Assembly (NCBI RefSeq): GCF_000151315.2
Contig: NW_011887295.1
Span: 865,704-929,703, forward strand
Origin: Capsaspora owczarzaki ATCC 30864
Lineage: Eukaryota > Opisthokonta > Filasterea
Direction: 5' to 3'
DNA: 64,000 nt
The notes below the pieces were generated by a model. The model was given only the letters and a program-made list of their open reading frames with translations, did not search any database and was not told where the DNA came from. A program made the translations under genes and the position numbers. Of the stretch, positions 11,050 to 23,326 are shown one piece after another. Position 1 is the first letter of the stretch; every line of letters starts with the position of its first letter.

Positions 11050-14000
11050 ATGGACCACCCCAACGAGCTTGTGCCGGAGGTCACTCTGTCGGACCTCCAG
11101 CGGGACCATTTTCTCATTGATGAGAGTCTTCGGAACCGTACGTTCAATCGTGCTCTGCTCTCCTGTACTTCTTTGGATGGTTGACCTGCGATCGATTCAC
11201 TCTCCTCTGAACTCTCGTTCCCGTCTGCAGCCTCGGAAGACCTTGCGCCCGCAGTCAAGCAAATCGAAGACATGATCCGATTCTTTCAAAGCGGCAAGGC
11301 GACAGCAGAGCAATGGGACTTTTATTTGCGAGACTCGCTGCCTCCAATTATCATCCACCTGGCCAAACGAATGTAACGAAACGCACATCACCTCATGTCG
11401 CTTGGAAAGGAGATACAGAAAAAAAAAGCACCAACCAGCCGTTGGAGCGGATGTGGATTCTAACTTTTGTTTTCTTTTACGTCTCTTGTCTTGTCTGTTG
11501 CATCGTTCTTTTGCAGCGACAATTTTCACGAGCCCTACCAGCGGCGTATCAACGACATTTTCCAGCATGCCATTACGCTGACTGTGCGACACATGGAGGA
11601 CGACTACTTTGACTTGCTGGATGCTGGAACACGCTTGTTGCATAACGTGAACAAGAATGTCTTGTTCTACAATCTTGGAGCGCAGCCCCGGCCATCCCTC
11701 CTCGAGCGGGCCGATGAGGAAGCCGAGATGCAGCATGTTTTGATTGTGCGCTCGCGCTTGCGTTCCAAGTGGCTGGTTGCCAATCTGGAACACTTCCAGG
11801 CGCTCAATGGGTTTGACGCGCTTGTTCGGCGTCTGAACTCTCCTCAACGTGTTCCACTTGCGATTCACAAAGTCGCGATTCGGATGTTGTCACGGGTATG
11901 TTTCTTTGCGCATCACGAAACAGCCCGAGAGTATTGTGTGAATTTTTCTTTTTCTGACAAAGTTCTTTTTTTTTTTTTTTGACGCGCCTGTCGTTCGTAT
12001 TTGTTGTGCTCATCGCTTGTTTTTTTTCGGTGCTGTGTGTCACCATCACAGAATGTTGCAGCGTTAACGACGCGCTTCATCCACGAGTATGGCCAGACCA
12101 TCTACAACGCTGTCTTCCTCCGGATTTCGAATCTTTCCGACGACGACATCCGCAACGAAAGCAAGGACACAGTCGACCAGTGTCTCGCAAGCTTAACGGT
12201 GACGAAAGCCAAACTGTCACCCACACCCAGCGATGCCATGGAGGCCGACATGCTGACTCTGTCCATTGCCTTCAAGTACTTCCGATCGCCTTACCTGGAA
12301 AAGCGTGTTCTCGGGCTCACGAGTCTCAAGGAGTTTGCGTCGCGACAGCTGGAGGCTCAAGCCCGTGCTGCAGCCGTGACGGGCATGCAAGGAGTCGACT
12401 CGCCTGCCATGACCGTCGCCGAGGTTGCTGCGTGGCTGGCCGAGCACCAGGTCATTGAAACACTGTTTGGACAAAACATGCATGTCGAGCTTGTGCGACG
12501 CTCTGCCGAGCTCATCCGTTTCATGGCCGCTCGAAACACTGTCACTTCCGAGCACATTGATCTCATCTGGAATGCGTCCAAGGGCAAGCACGAGACCATT
12601 GTCCACGCCGTCTACCAGATTCTCATGGAAATCGCTGGCACCCTTCCACACGACGTGATTAGCCGTCTTTTTGAGGTCATCAACTTGCTCCCCTTGGCCG
12701 ACTTTGACCTTCAAACGGTTGACCTGGTCGCCAAGATTTCCATTGCGGCTCTGGATGCGCAGAGTCGGCGCCGCGATTCGACGAGCCCAACTTCTTCGTT
12801 TGGCATTGATTTGCTCTTCCAGCTCGTCGACTCGAGCTCGGCGCCGCCTTCGGCCAAGATTCCGTCGCCTTTGAGTGGCCCGTCTCTCACAACCCTGTCC
12901 TCGGACCCGGCCAGCAGCACCTCCACGCTTAGTGTCGCGGGACAGGTCGCGGGACAAGTCGCGGGACAGGTTCCGGCCAACGGGACCAACCTTTCGTCGT
13001 CGTCCATGCCGATGGTCACTGGCCGCAACAACCTTGTCGAACGGGCAGTGCTCCAACGCTGCATTGAGCAGCTTGGCACCCTTTTTGCTCTGCCGTCATG
13101 CAAGGTATTGCGCCTGCCCTTCCTTCGGCGATGTGTCGCCAACCTTCAATCTGGCCGAAACATTCCGACCACGCTGCGTGTCCTTCAGAAAGTTTTGGCG
13201 TCGTTTCAACCTACTGGGGTCGCGTTGACCAACCCTCTCGATGCCGCCAAAAAGCTCGGTTCTGCAGCGGTTGCTTACCCGCCAGTTGCCACGGTTGCGC
13301 TCGCAGAGTCGTCGCCGTTGGCGGTTTCTGATCACAATCCTCCCGCGTCTTGTCACGAAGCGCTTGCGTGGTGTGCCGAACGGCACGTGGATATCGTCAA
13401 TCTCGTAGTCGAAGAGTGCGAGCGCTACAAGCTGCTGGCCGAGCAGTCTGCGCTCAGGCTCGGCCTGATTGGGCCCGTTCCCTTTGCTGCCCCGTCCACT
13501 GGCGACTCTCGTTTCCTGGACGACGGCCTCCCTCACAACGAGCACGTGGCCGCTCGCCTCGAGTTTCTCGCCTTTGTGTTTGCCATCGTTCGGTCCACTC
13601 CGTCTCAGCATCTCACTCAAGCGCAGCTCTCCGTCCTCTGGGACGCGTTTGTTCGTCGTGCCATCTGCTCCTCCGAACAGGATCAGATGTTTGAGTGGAT
13701 GCAGCAGCAATGCTCGTCGTCCACATCGCGCGCCGTGGCGTCGACCGACCTGCCGTTTTGCTTTGAGAAACTGGTCGCCACCCTCGATTTTGCCAACCTC
13801 TCGCCCCCAGGCTTTGCCTTCATCCGTGCCGTCTTCCAGTTGCTCAATGTGCAGGCTGGCAAGCTCAGCTTGCGCCCCGTCGATCGCACCTTGGTCGTCC
13901 TGAACTTTAATCTGCAACACCTCGATCTGATCTGGCGAATGGTGCTCACTGCGCGCGACCCGCAGGTTGGCAAGGACAGCATTGCCTTCTTGATTGAGCT

Positions 14001-17000
14001 GACCCTCAGCTTTGCATCCACCATTTCTCCAGCCGATGTAGCCCAGCAGTTTGAGACGTTGATCGAAACCGCCATGACTCGGCTGGTGGATGCCGCCACT
14101 GTGCTGCTCGACGACGATACCAGCAGCAAGCAGTCGCAGTCGCAGTCACACCGGGGCATTGTTGCTCCCGCCCAAATCTCGAGCGAGGCCACTTTGAGTG
14201 TTGAGCGACTCCTGACTCTTCTGGCCGGCTTTTTGGATGCCTTTTACACGAAAAATCTCGGCCGAGTCAGGTTGTCGGGTCTGGTCACCCACGGATCACG
14301 CCAGCGAGGCAAGCCCATCACTCTTCGGCTGGCCATCGATGTCGCACCGGTGGTGGAGATTTCGACGCACTCCAACCAAACACTTGACGATCTCAAAGCC
14401 CAGATAGCGCCACTTTTCGTGCAGCACTGCGAGGCTTTGGCGGCCAAGGCGACCACGTCGGTCTATCACACTGCCACCTCCGTGCCAGGACTGTTTCTTC
14501 CGAGCGGCGAGCGTCCGTTCAGGCTAGTGGCCAATGGACGCGAGCTCACCGCGAATTGTGATCGTCAAAGCTTGGAGGAACTGCGCCTTGTCGACGGCGT
14601 TCGGGTGCAAGTGACGCGCCGCTTTGTGCCACCCCCAGCCCCTAGCTTTGCCGGTCCCATTGGCACCGCTGCTATCGCACCTGCTCCGCTCGCCGAGCCC
14701 CTGATTGCCTCGTCGTATCCCATGCACATCCTGTCCCGCAAGCGTCACTTTGAGCGACTGTTCGACCTTTTGCGACTGCCGGCGTTCGCGCCCGCTGTTT
14801 GGAAGCTCATTCTTTTGCTCCCGACCAATCCCTACCTGCTCGACACTGTCCAGCATCTGCGCGTTGTTTCGCCAAGCTCCAGCCCAGCGCTCGCCGCCGC
14901 GCCTCTGTCACCCCAAGCTGGCAGCCGAGGCTCTGAGGTGAGCCAGCGTGAAGTGGAGGACATGGTGATTGTTGAACACGCGTCCGCCCAAGGCTCCAGC
15001 TCGATCAAGGATGAGGGTGTGGCTACTCGTACGCCTCCTCAGGACATGACAAACACTCAAACGCCCTCCGCCGTGGTGTCGCCTGCTGCCCAACTCACTT
15101 CTGCGTCGGCCGAGGTTGATTGGACTGCTCTCCTTGACGATCGCTCGCCCTACAAACTCATGTACACGCTGCAAATTATCGACTCGTTGCTGGCGCCGGC
15201 GGATACGTCGGCTGCTGCCGTTGCTGCTTGCGATGCATGGACGCAAACGTTCATTGCGAGCAGCGGCCTGCGTCACTTGTTCCGGGTGCTCCTGTCGAGC
15301 GTCTTGTTGCCCGACCACCCGATTGCTTGTGCAAGCGCCGACCAGACTCCTCGAGCCGCTTGCCTCGCACTGCTGCTCAAGATTATCAATGCGTTTACCT
15401 TGGACTCTGCGGCTCTTGCGGCGCTTCAACAGCATGCTCTCCAGCAACAGTCTGGCTTGCACGGCACCGACGGTTCGCCGGCCCTTGCCTCGGCCGAGTC
15501 ACCCTCTGTCGAAGACGGCTTGGGCATTGGCAGCCTGTACGATGACCCGACGTTGCCCACGGTCCCGACACAGCCTTCGTCCTCTGTCGCCCCGCCGCGA
15601 GTCTCGCCCGTTGCGGCGTCGTCGGCCAAGGCGCCAACCGCGCTGCCGCTCCGTCCGGTCGCACTCCAGTCGTTCGATCCCACCATGGTGGTTGACCGCC
15701 TGCTTCGCGTGCTTGATTGGGCTGCAACTCGCAGTGCTGCAGGCACGTCCAGCCCTGCAGCAACAATGGCAGGCGGCTCTGCTGGCGGCATGTCAGCAGA
15801 TGCCATTCTCGCGGTGGTGGATGACGTACAGCCAATGTCAGGACTTGTTTACGGCCCGCAGCTCCCTCCCACCGGTATGATTGCGCGCACTTCGTCGCCC
15901 GACCCTGCCCATGCGGGTGTTGGAGCAGCGACTACAGCTCCTCCTTTGCCACCGCTGCCGCCTTCCGTAGCATTGGCGTCAGCAAGCGAGCAGCCATCGA
16001 GCAATGCTGAAACTGATGTTCTTCGTCATGCCTTCTCGCTGCTGTTGGCGTACGTGGTGAGCGATGTTCAGGTGCTCTTGCATCTCAGCAACTCGCCGTT
16101 GCTGCGGTCGTGGCTCGACGCCATTTTGCTCTGCTCCCCTCATCGGGTTGCCCGCCAAGAGTGCGCACAGCTCATCCTTACGGCATGCTCGTTTGTGTCT
16201 CCCACCACTGCCAACTGCAACGTCAACGTCGGGTCTCCCGACACGACTGCAGCGACGGACGGCGGCCGCGTCGCCGCATCAAGCGCTGCTCACAAGCAGG
16301 CGTCGGCGGGCTTTTTGCGAGTCTTGTTTGGGTTTCTCCCCGAGATTCGTTCCGATTTGCCCACTTGTCAAGACTACTTTGTTTTGCTCGACGGACTGGT
16401 TGCACAGTTTGCCGTGGTCGCACGAGAGGCAAATGCACTGGCTGCACCTGCCCCGAGCATCTCGTCGCTGGACAGTGCCATCAATGTCCCCGAGGTCATT
16501 GGACTGCTTGTTGAGAAGATTCTGGTCCACCCCACTCTCGAAACTGGTGCGGAGGCCGCCGAAGACAATGTCTTGATTGGTTTATTGCGAATTACCACGA
16601 CGCTGTTGCGCGTGCATTCTGCCGTCAAGCCAACGCTCGGCAGGCTGTTGGACTATCTCTTCCATCAGTGCTTGTTTGACATTCCAACCAAGGAGACTGC
16701 CCATCTCGGCATGCGGCCGCCCGTGTGCAAAACCAGCATCAGTCGAAGCGCTGCTTTTGATTTGATTGTGGAGCTGTGTCGCGGCGTACCAAGCCACTTC
16801 TTCTCGGTGCTGACGTTGGTTCGCGAGCAAAACCAATCTGGCAAGCGTCCGGCCAGCAGCTGGAACTACGCACCAACTGCTTCTCACAAGGCACCTTGTG
16901 GCTACGTTGGCCTGCGCAATCTGGGAGCCACCTGCTACATGAACTCGATCATGCAGCAGTTTTTCATGATTCCGTCCTTCCGTCGCAATGTTCTGGCCAT

Positions 17001-20000
17001 CGACGCGTCTGCCGAAACGGATCCCGCCGACAGCATGCTGTATCAACTCCAGTGCATCTTTTCAAACTTGCAAGAAAGCGAAAAGCGCACCTTCGACACC
17101 CGACCATTCACGCTGACCTTCAAGGATTACGACGGGCAGCCAATGAACGTTGCCATGCAGATGGACGTTGATGAGTTCTTTACCACCTTGTTTGATCGCC
17201 TGGAAACGCGCCTCAAGGGCTCCCCGCACGAGACCATCTTCAAGCAGACCTTTGGCGGACAGCTCATTCAGCAAATCATTTCGCAGGACTGCGAGCATGT
17301 CTCGAGCCGTGTTGAAGACTGTTTCGCACTGCAATGCGAGGTCAAGAACAAGAAGAGCATTCTCGAGTCGCTGGCGTTGTACGTCGAAGGCGAGATGCTC
17401 GACGGCGACAACAAGTACTTTTGCGCCACCTGCTCGCGTCACGTCACTGCCAAAAAGCGTGCCTGCGTCTTCTCCTTGCCCCAGACGCTCATCGTCCATC
17501 TGAAGCGCTTTGAGTTTGACATGGAAACCTTGCGTCGCTACAAGATCAACGATTACTGTGAGTTTCCGCACGAGTTGGACATGGAGCCGTACACGCTGGC
17601 TGGACTGACTCGTTTGGAGCGCGAGTCCTCGACGACGATGGAGGAGGGAACGACTGGAACGGCGCCAGACCCGAGTCTGCCCACCAGCGCCGCCGCCGCC
17701 GACCCCCAGCAGGCACAGCAGCAGTCCAACCCTGGCGATTGCCACTACCGCCTATCGGGCATTCTCGTTCACACTGGCACAGCGGACAGCGGCCATTACT
17801 ACTCTTACATTAAGGAGCGCGCCACACCGTCTGACTCGACGCAACCCCGATGGATTTGGTTTAACGATTCGACGGTCGAGACCTTTGACCCTGCGCTCAT
17901 CCCGAGCCAAACCTTTGGTGGCATGGAGACTGCCTCAACCACGACTACCGATTCGATCTACAAGGACAGCAAGAAGCCCCAGGCCAAACCCTACAGCGCA
18001 TACATGCTGTTCTACGAGCGCACCTCCACTCTGCCTGCCGCTGCGGCTGCTTCTGTCACACCCGCTTCTGCTGCGTCACAAACAGAGACTGCCTCTGCGA
18101 CAGCCGACGCCAGGGCCGCAGCAACAGGCGAGGTGCAGCCGTCCGAGACTGCCCGTGCCTTCCCGTCTCGCGCGGCTGGATCCTCTGGAGCACCCGCCAG
18201 CAGCATTGTTCCCGTGCCCGTGGACATTTATGAGAGCATCTGGAAGGATAATACTCACTTCTGGCGCGACACGTACCTGTTTGATGAGCAGTACTTTATT
18301 TTCGTGTGGAATCTCTGCCAAGTCTCGTTGTCAGTATTGCACAACAACAACAGCAACACCAGCAACAACAGCAATGACACCAACGGCCTTCCATCCCATC
18401 TGGCGACGACGCCGACGAGTGGGCCATTGAATGGCGCGAATGATGGGTCGTGGTTGGCTGCGTCGCTGTCCGTTGCCAATGCTGACGGCGCTCCGCCTCT
18501 GCTGCAGACCGCGCAAAGCGCGTGCATCTTTTGCTTCCAGACTCTTGTGCACTCCAAGATCAAAAGCACCTTCCCGAGTTGGATTCAGTACATCAAGTCG
18601 TTGTTTTCAGCCGAGCCGAATGCTGCTCATTGGTTTTTGCAGGTGCTTGCCAACCCGACCGAGTTCCACTGGTTGCGCAAGATGCTCCTTCAGTGCACCG
18701 TTGCTGCGCAGCGCGCCGAGTTTGTGTCGCTTGTCATGCACGCCTTCCATCTGATCCGCCCTCTGGAATCGCTCAGCTACTCGTCGCCAGAGTTCCTTGC
18801 GGGTTTGCGCGAGCATGCCGCGCGGTGCCGCACCGTCATTTCTCTGAACGCCATCGACCCGACGAATGTGACGCCCCTTCCTCAGCTGTCGACAAACTCG
18901 CTTCTCGTCAGCATTGTGAATGCTGCGCTGGGAATGCTGACGATGGCAAGCCACCACGCGCGCCACTTTGAGCAGTACTTTGCCTTCTTTGCCGAGTTTG
19001 CTCGACTGGGGCGCTCCGAGCAGCTCGTGCTGGCCAATCTTGGCGTCGTCCATCAGTTTATCGAGTTTTACATGGGCGAAGAGTCGTCGTACTGGACCAA
19101 GTCTCATCCCAATCCCTACGCCAACATGGGCGACAAGCGCGATCTTGCTTTGGCCAATTTGGTGCGAACCATCGACCTCGTTGTGCGCGGCGTTGTCGTT
19201 GCAGGCGGGCCTGTCGAAATTGGCGATTACGACGACGACGACGACAACGACGACGACCAGAGCTCGGACGAAGACAACGACAGTGATGCAATGCCCATGG
19301 CCATGGAAGTGCAGCACGAGCCGTCTCCGACCCGCAAGATTGTGACGGATGCCGAGGCAGTAGCAGGAGGCTCCGGATTGGCCATTTCGAGCAGAAGAGA
19401 CGGGCTGGCGCCCTCCTTGTCATTGACACAACAGCTGTCTCCCCTGGACTTGAAGCATCTGGTGGGCGGCGGCATTCACGGCCACTGCGCCTTCATTCTG
19501 AACGTTCTTGGCCGGAATATCGATCTCCAAGCGACCCTGTCCATCATTGAGGTCTTGGCGTTCGACAATGGTGCCGTTTCAAAGATTTTCGTGCCAGCCC
19601 TGATGGCATTTTTGCAGGATGGAGACGATGATCATGTTGTGGAGCTGGCCTTTGCCAAGTGCCTGTCTACCCTGCTTGCGATTCGCGACGCGTTCACAGC
19701 AACACGCGCTGACTTGCTGCAGTCACATTTCCTGCAGCTCATCCAGACAACCATGCAAACTCCGAACGGCGTTCGCACAGCTGGCGTCTATCTCGAGCTT
19801 CTCCTTCCGCCAACTGTTCAGTTCAAGGAGTTCCGCGAGATGCTCTTCCTCGGTTGCCAAGGCTGGATCAAGCTGTGGTTGGTCCATAGTTCCCCGCACA
19901 TTCGCAAGCCGACGGAAACCTTGATCTACGCAATGCTTCCGGACATTTGGCAGGTGTATTGCGCCCGGGACGCTCGCCCCTTGCCGACATTTGAAACTTA

Positions 20001-23000
20001 CGGCGACGTGCAAGTCACACCGCTCCATGTTGTGCCCAACCTTGTTCAACGAGTTCAACAAGTGGACGACGCGTCTTCCAACCCGCCCGGATTAGCAACT
20101 CGCGACGCTGGAGACGCTGCATTGTCTGCACTCTCAGTCTCACTTCACAGTGGTCCGTACGAGCAGATCATTCGAGAATTCGCCGTTGAGCAGTGTCCGG
20201 CTGTCGCTTTTGAGGTCGAGGTCAACGCGCGCTTTGTCTTCCAAAAGCTGCTGGAATTGCTTCCAATCATTCCCCCCTTTTTCGCCAAAGAGGGCCCGAT
20301 TGCTGCCAAGACTCGCTTTGTGCCCTATGCGCGGGTCCTGACTCGTTTGATGCTGTCATCGTTCAATCAGCTCTTGTTCCTTGGTCACCTGGAACAGTTC
20401 TTGGCGGTTCAAGATTCGATCATGTCCTGCCGTGTGGAAACGGACGACAACAAGTCTGCCTTCTTTGCGCTCTGGGTGCGCGCGGTGCAGCACTTCCCGC
20501 CAGCGATGGCTCGCTTTGCTGCATCGCCACGCGTACGAACGCTTCTGTTCCACAACTTGGTCACCGTTGGACCTGCATTCACGACGTGGAACTCGATGCA
20601 CGTCTACTCGTTCTACCACCTTCTTGTGATGCTATGCACGCATTCGGCGGACTTTTTGAACGCCTGGACTGAGCATGGCAACTTCACCTGGATTCTTTCC
20701 ATGATGGCTTCGAACGACTTGATGTCGTTGGCGGAGCCGATCCTGGAGTTGCAGGCCTTGGCCATTCGAGCAAGTCCCCATTTCCGACTCGCGCGGCTGC
20801 AAGCCCAAACGGCGCCCCTCGATCTCAAGACGCAGCACACGCGCTTTATGAACGTGACGTATGCACAGTCTCTCGGTAACTTGCTCCAGGGCGCTGCTGA
20901 CCTGCCATACCTCGCACGCAACGATGTCTTTGGGGGTGTCTTGCGGCGTATCGCAGACTCATTCGAGTTGAAGCGCACTGGTGGAAATGACCTCTACCAC
21001 GCCGAGCCCTTCATCAACGGCCTCTGCCCGGCCCTCGTCGATATCATTCATTTTGCCCTGAAGGAGTCGTTCGTCTTTCTCGCCATGGCTGCGCAAGAGA
21101 CCAGCCCGCCCCGTGAGACGTCGGGCGCAGGCGCGCAAGAAGTCGACGACGAGTCTGGTCGCATCCTTCCCGCAGTCAATGTCATTCTTCGATCATGGAG
21201 CGCGGTTCGCGACACAGTCCTCCGCAACTTGTCTCTTTTGCTGAATACGCACGTGTCTCACACGACGAGACAGGCTGTCATTCGTAAGTCCCAATTGTGC
21301 CGACAGTGTTTTTTTTTTTTTATTATTTTTTTTTTTATTGGGCTAGTTTTTTTGCGCAATCCCCCCTTTTTTTGACTGACTTTCTTTTTTGGTCGATGTT
21401 CATCGTCCGTCACCCATCGCTTTCATCTCGCTTGTCATTACAGGGCTCTTTTCTGTCGTGGTGCGAGAAGATCTCGCATCCGCCCAGCTGGTGGTACCGT
21501 TGGCAATTTCTTCTCACCATACCTATATGCAGGCGGATGCAACGCGCAAGGTGGATCAGCTCGGTATGTTTCGTAGCTGCAGACGTCCATTGATGCATGA
21601 GCATTGAATGCTGGTGTCCAGCGCCCTTGTCTTACTCGAAGCGCTCTGTCTTGCTTGAAATACTCTGCTTGTAGGGCAACTGGATGGCGCGTTCTTCCCT
21701 CGCCTTCGGCCTGTGCCAATCCCGAGCATGGCGTTGCTTCAGATGCAAATGCACGCACGCGCCAGTCTACTGGAGCTTCCTCGCGCACACAACTCGGTGT
21801 ATGATGCTGCCGTCGACCGCGTTTTCGTGCCATACTACTCGATGCTGCTGTCCGCGGTCGAGACGTTGATTGCTTCTCGCGCATCCTACGATTCTCAGAA
21901 ATCGGCTGTCTATAGTGCTCAATGCGGGATCTTGGGTGAGTTGCCCGCGCTTTTGCCGATTGTTTGCTTGGTGCTACCCACAGCTACCCACAGCGGCATT
22001 TCTGACTCGGTTGCTTGTTTTTTTTTTCTGTGTGTGGTTGTTTCGCCCCTCTAGTCTCGCTCTTGCTCTGGGAAACGTCAGATATTGCGTTCACTCCGCC
22101 CGCGGAGCTCGTCCTTCAAATCTTCCGAGACAAAACCGATCCGTATCTTGCCGCGCTGCAATCGGAGATTTTGCATCAGCCCTCGACTCGTTCCTTTGTT
22201 CTACAGCTCTTGGTGCAGCCCTCTCAGGCTTTGGCGATCGATCCCGTCTTTTCTGAAGCCGCGCAGTGCATTCTGCCCAAGGTGACAATTTTCTCTTTCG
22301 GGTTTTGAGTTATTGTTTGGATTTGCGTGATGGGTTTGTTGCTGACTCTCGTTTCCTGTCCTCTCCCCCCCCTGTGTGCCGATTTCCCGTCCAACCTCTT
22401 TCAGCTTGGTTCTCTCGCCCCTCAATCGACGGAACAAATCATTCGTGACTGCAACCAGGACATTCAAGAGCTCATTGCCGAGCTGATGCAGGACGACTTG
22501 GCTGCCCCATCCATTCTTGTCACCCGGTTGCGGGACCTCGTGGGAGTAAGTGCAGTCTGGTTTAGCAGTGCTAGTCTTCAATCTTCAAGTTGGCTGGCTT
22601 GTTCCATGAATAATGTCGCGTGTCGCATTGGTACTATTTTTTTTGTGTGTGTGTCTCATTTGTGTTTTTGGTTTTGTTTTGGCGCCGCCAATTTGCAGTG
22701 CGTTCGACGTTTGACCATCCTTATGGCTTCAAGTGTCTTCCGTGAGGCTTACTCCCAGTACTGTGGTCCACCCAACTCGTTGTACGAGCATTTACATGGC
22801 ATTCTTGGAGCCGAACACGCGGCCGAGCAGTTTGGTCTGAACGACAGTGATGACGCCTCTGCACGCGGGGTCTTTGAGACGCTTCAAAACAGCCTGGCCA
22901 CGCTGCATGCCTGCCTGCAAGCCGAGCCGGAAGCCCCGCTGGTGTCTCCCGTCGAGCCAAGTCTTGCCGATGCAGCAGCTCAATTCTCGAACTCGGGAGG

Positions 23001-23115
23001 CGACTCTCAATCGGCCGAGCACAGGCCCGAGCCGTCGCTTGTTGTCAGCGTTCCCGACGACGCCACTCAACCAGACGAGGAGTACCCTTCCAATGAAGCC
23101 ATGCAACTCGACTAG
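11050..23115 (+). CDS. USP34: Giant ubiquitin-specific protease, USP34 type
   Basis: A deubiquitinase of 3668 residues (human USP34 is 3546). Exons are 11050-11137, 11231-11372, 11517-11895, 12052-21283, 21444-21563, 21675-21935, 22055-22281, 22405-22545 and 22699-23115, all GT-AG and in phase. The USP catalytic domain spans about residues 1820-2205. It has nucleophile C1831 in NLGATCYMN, H2118 in GTADSGHYYSY, a CxxC zinc pair (CATC), and the family block FGGMETA. Matches outside the catalytic domain favour USP34 over USP9X and USP24: LSIAFKYFRSPYLEKR, HVELVRRSAELIRFMAA, WTALLDDRSPYKLMYTLQII and YESIWKDNTHFWRD. Long alpha-helical flanks, an acidic stretch (19231-19290) and a short VAGQ repeat are present. 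In animals USP34 acts on Wnt/axin and DNA-damage substrates; here that is only family knowledge. Confidence 0.93.
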
Positions 23116-23326
23116 CTGTCATGACTGTCTTTGAGCTTTTCGGCCATGACTATTTCGTTCTTGTTCAACGCGTTTCTTGTTGTTCGACGCGTTTTTGTTG
23201 CTTGTTCTACTGTTTTTTGTTTGATCGTGTATCCGTATCTCTGTTTTATTCTTCATCAAATATCATTTGTCTCTTTGCTTTGTTCACGTCGCCCTTCAGC
23301 TTGAAAACGTTTGCTGGAGGCATGGT

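Noticed and set aside
12217-13920. Leftward frames opposite USP34
   Set aside because: They are antisense shadows of a strongly conserved exon.
11050-23115. Assignment of the giant protease to USP9X
   Set aside because: USP9X is about 2,570 residues. The segments before and after the catalytic domain (for example WTALLDDRSPYKLMY and YESIWKDNTHFW) match USP34 better.
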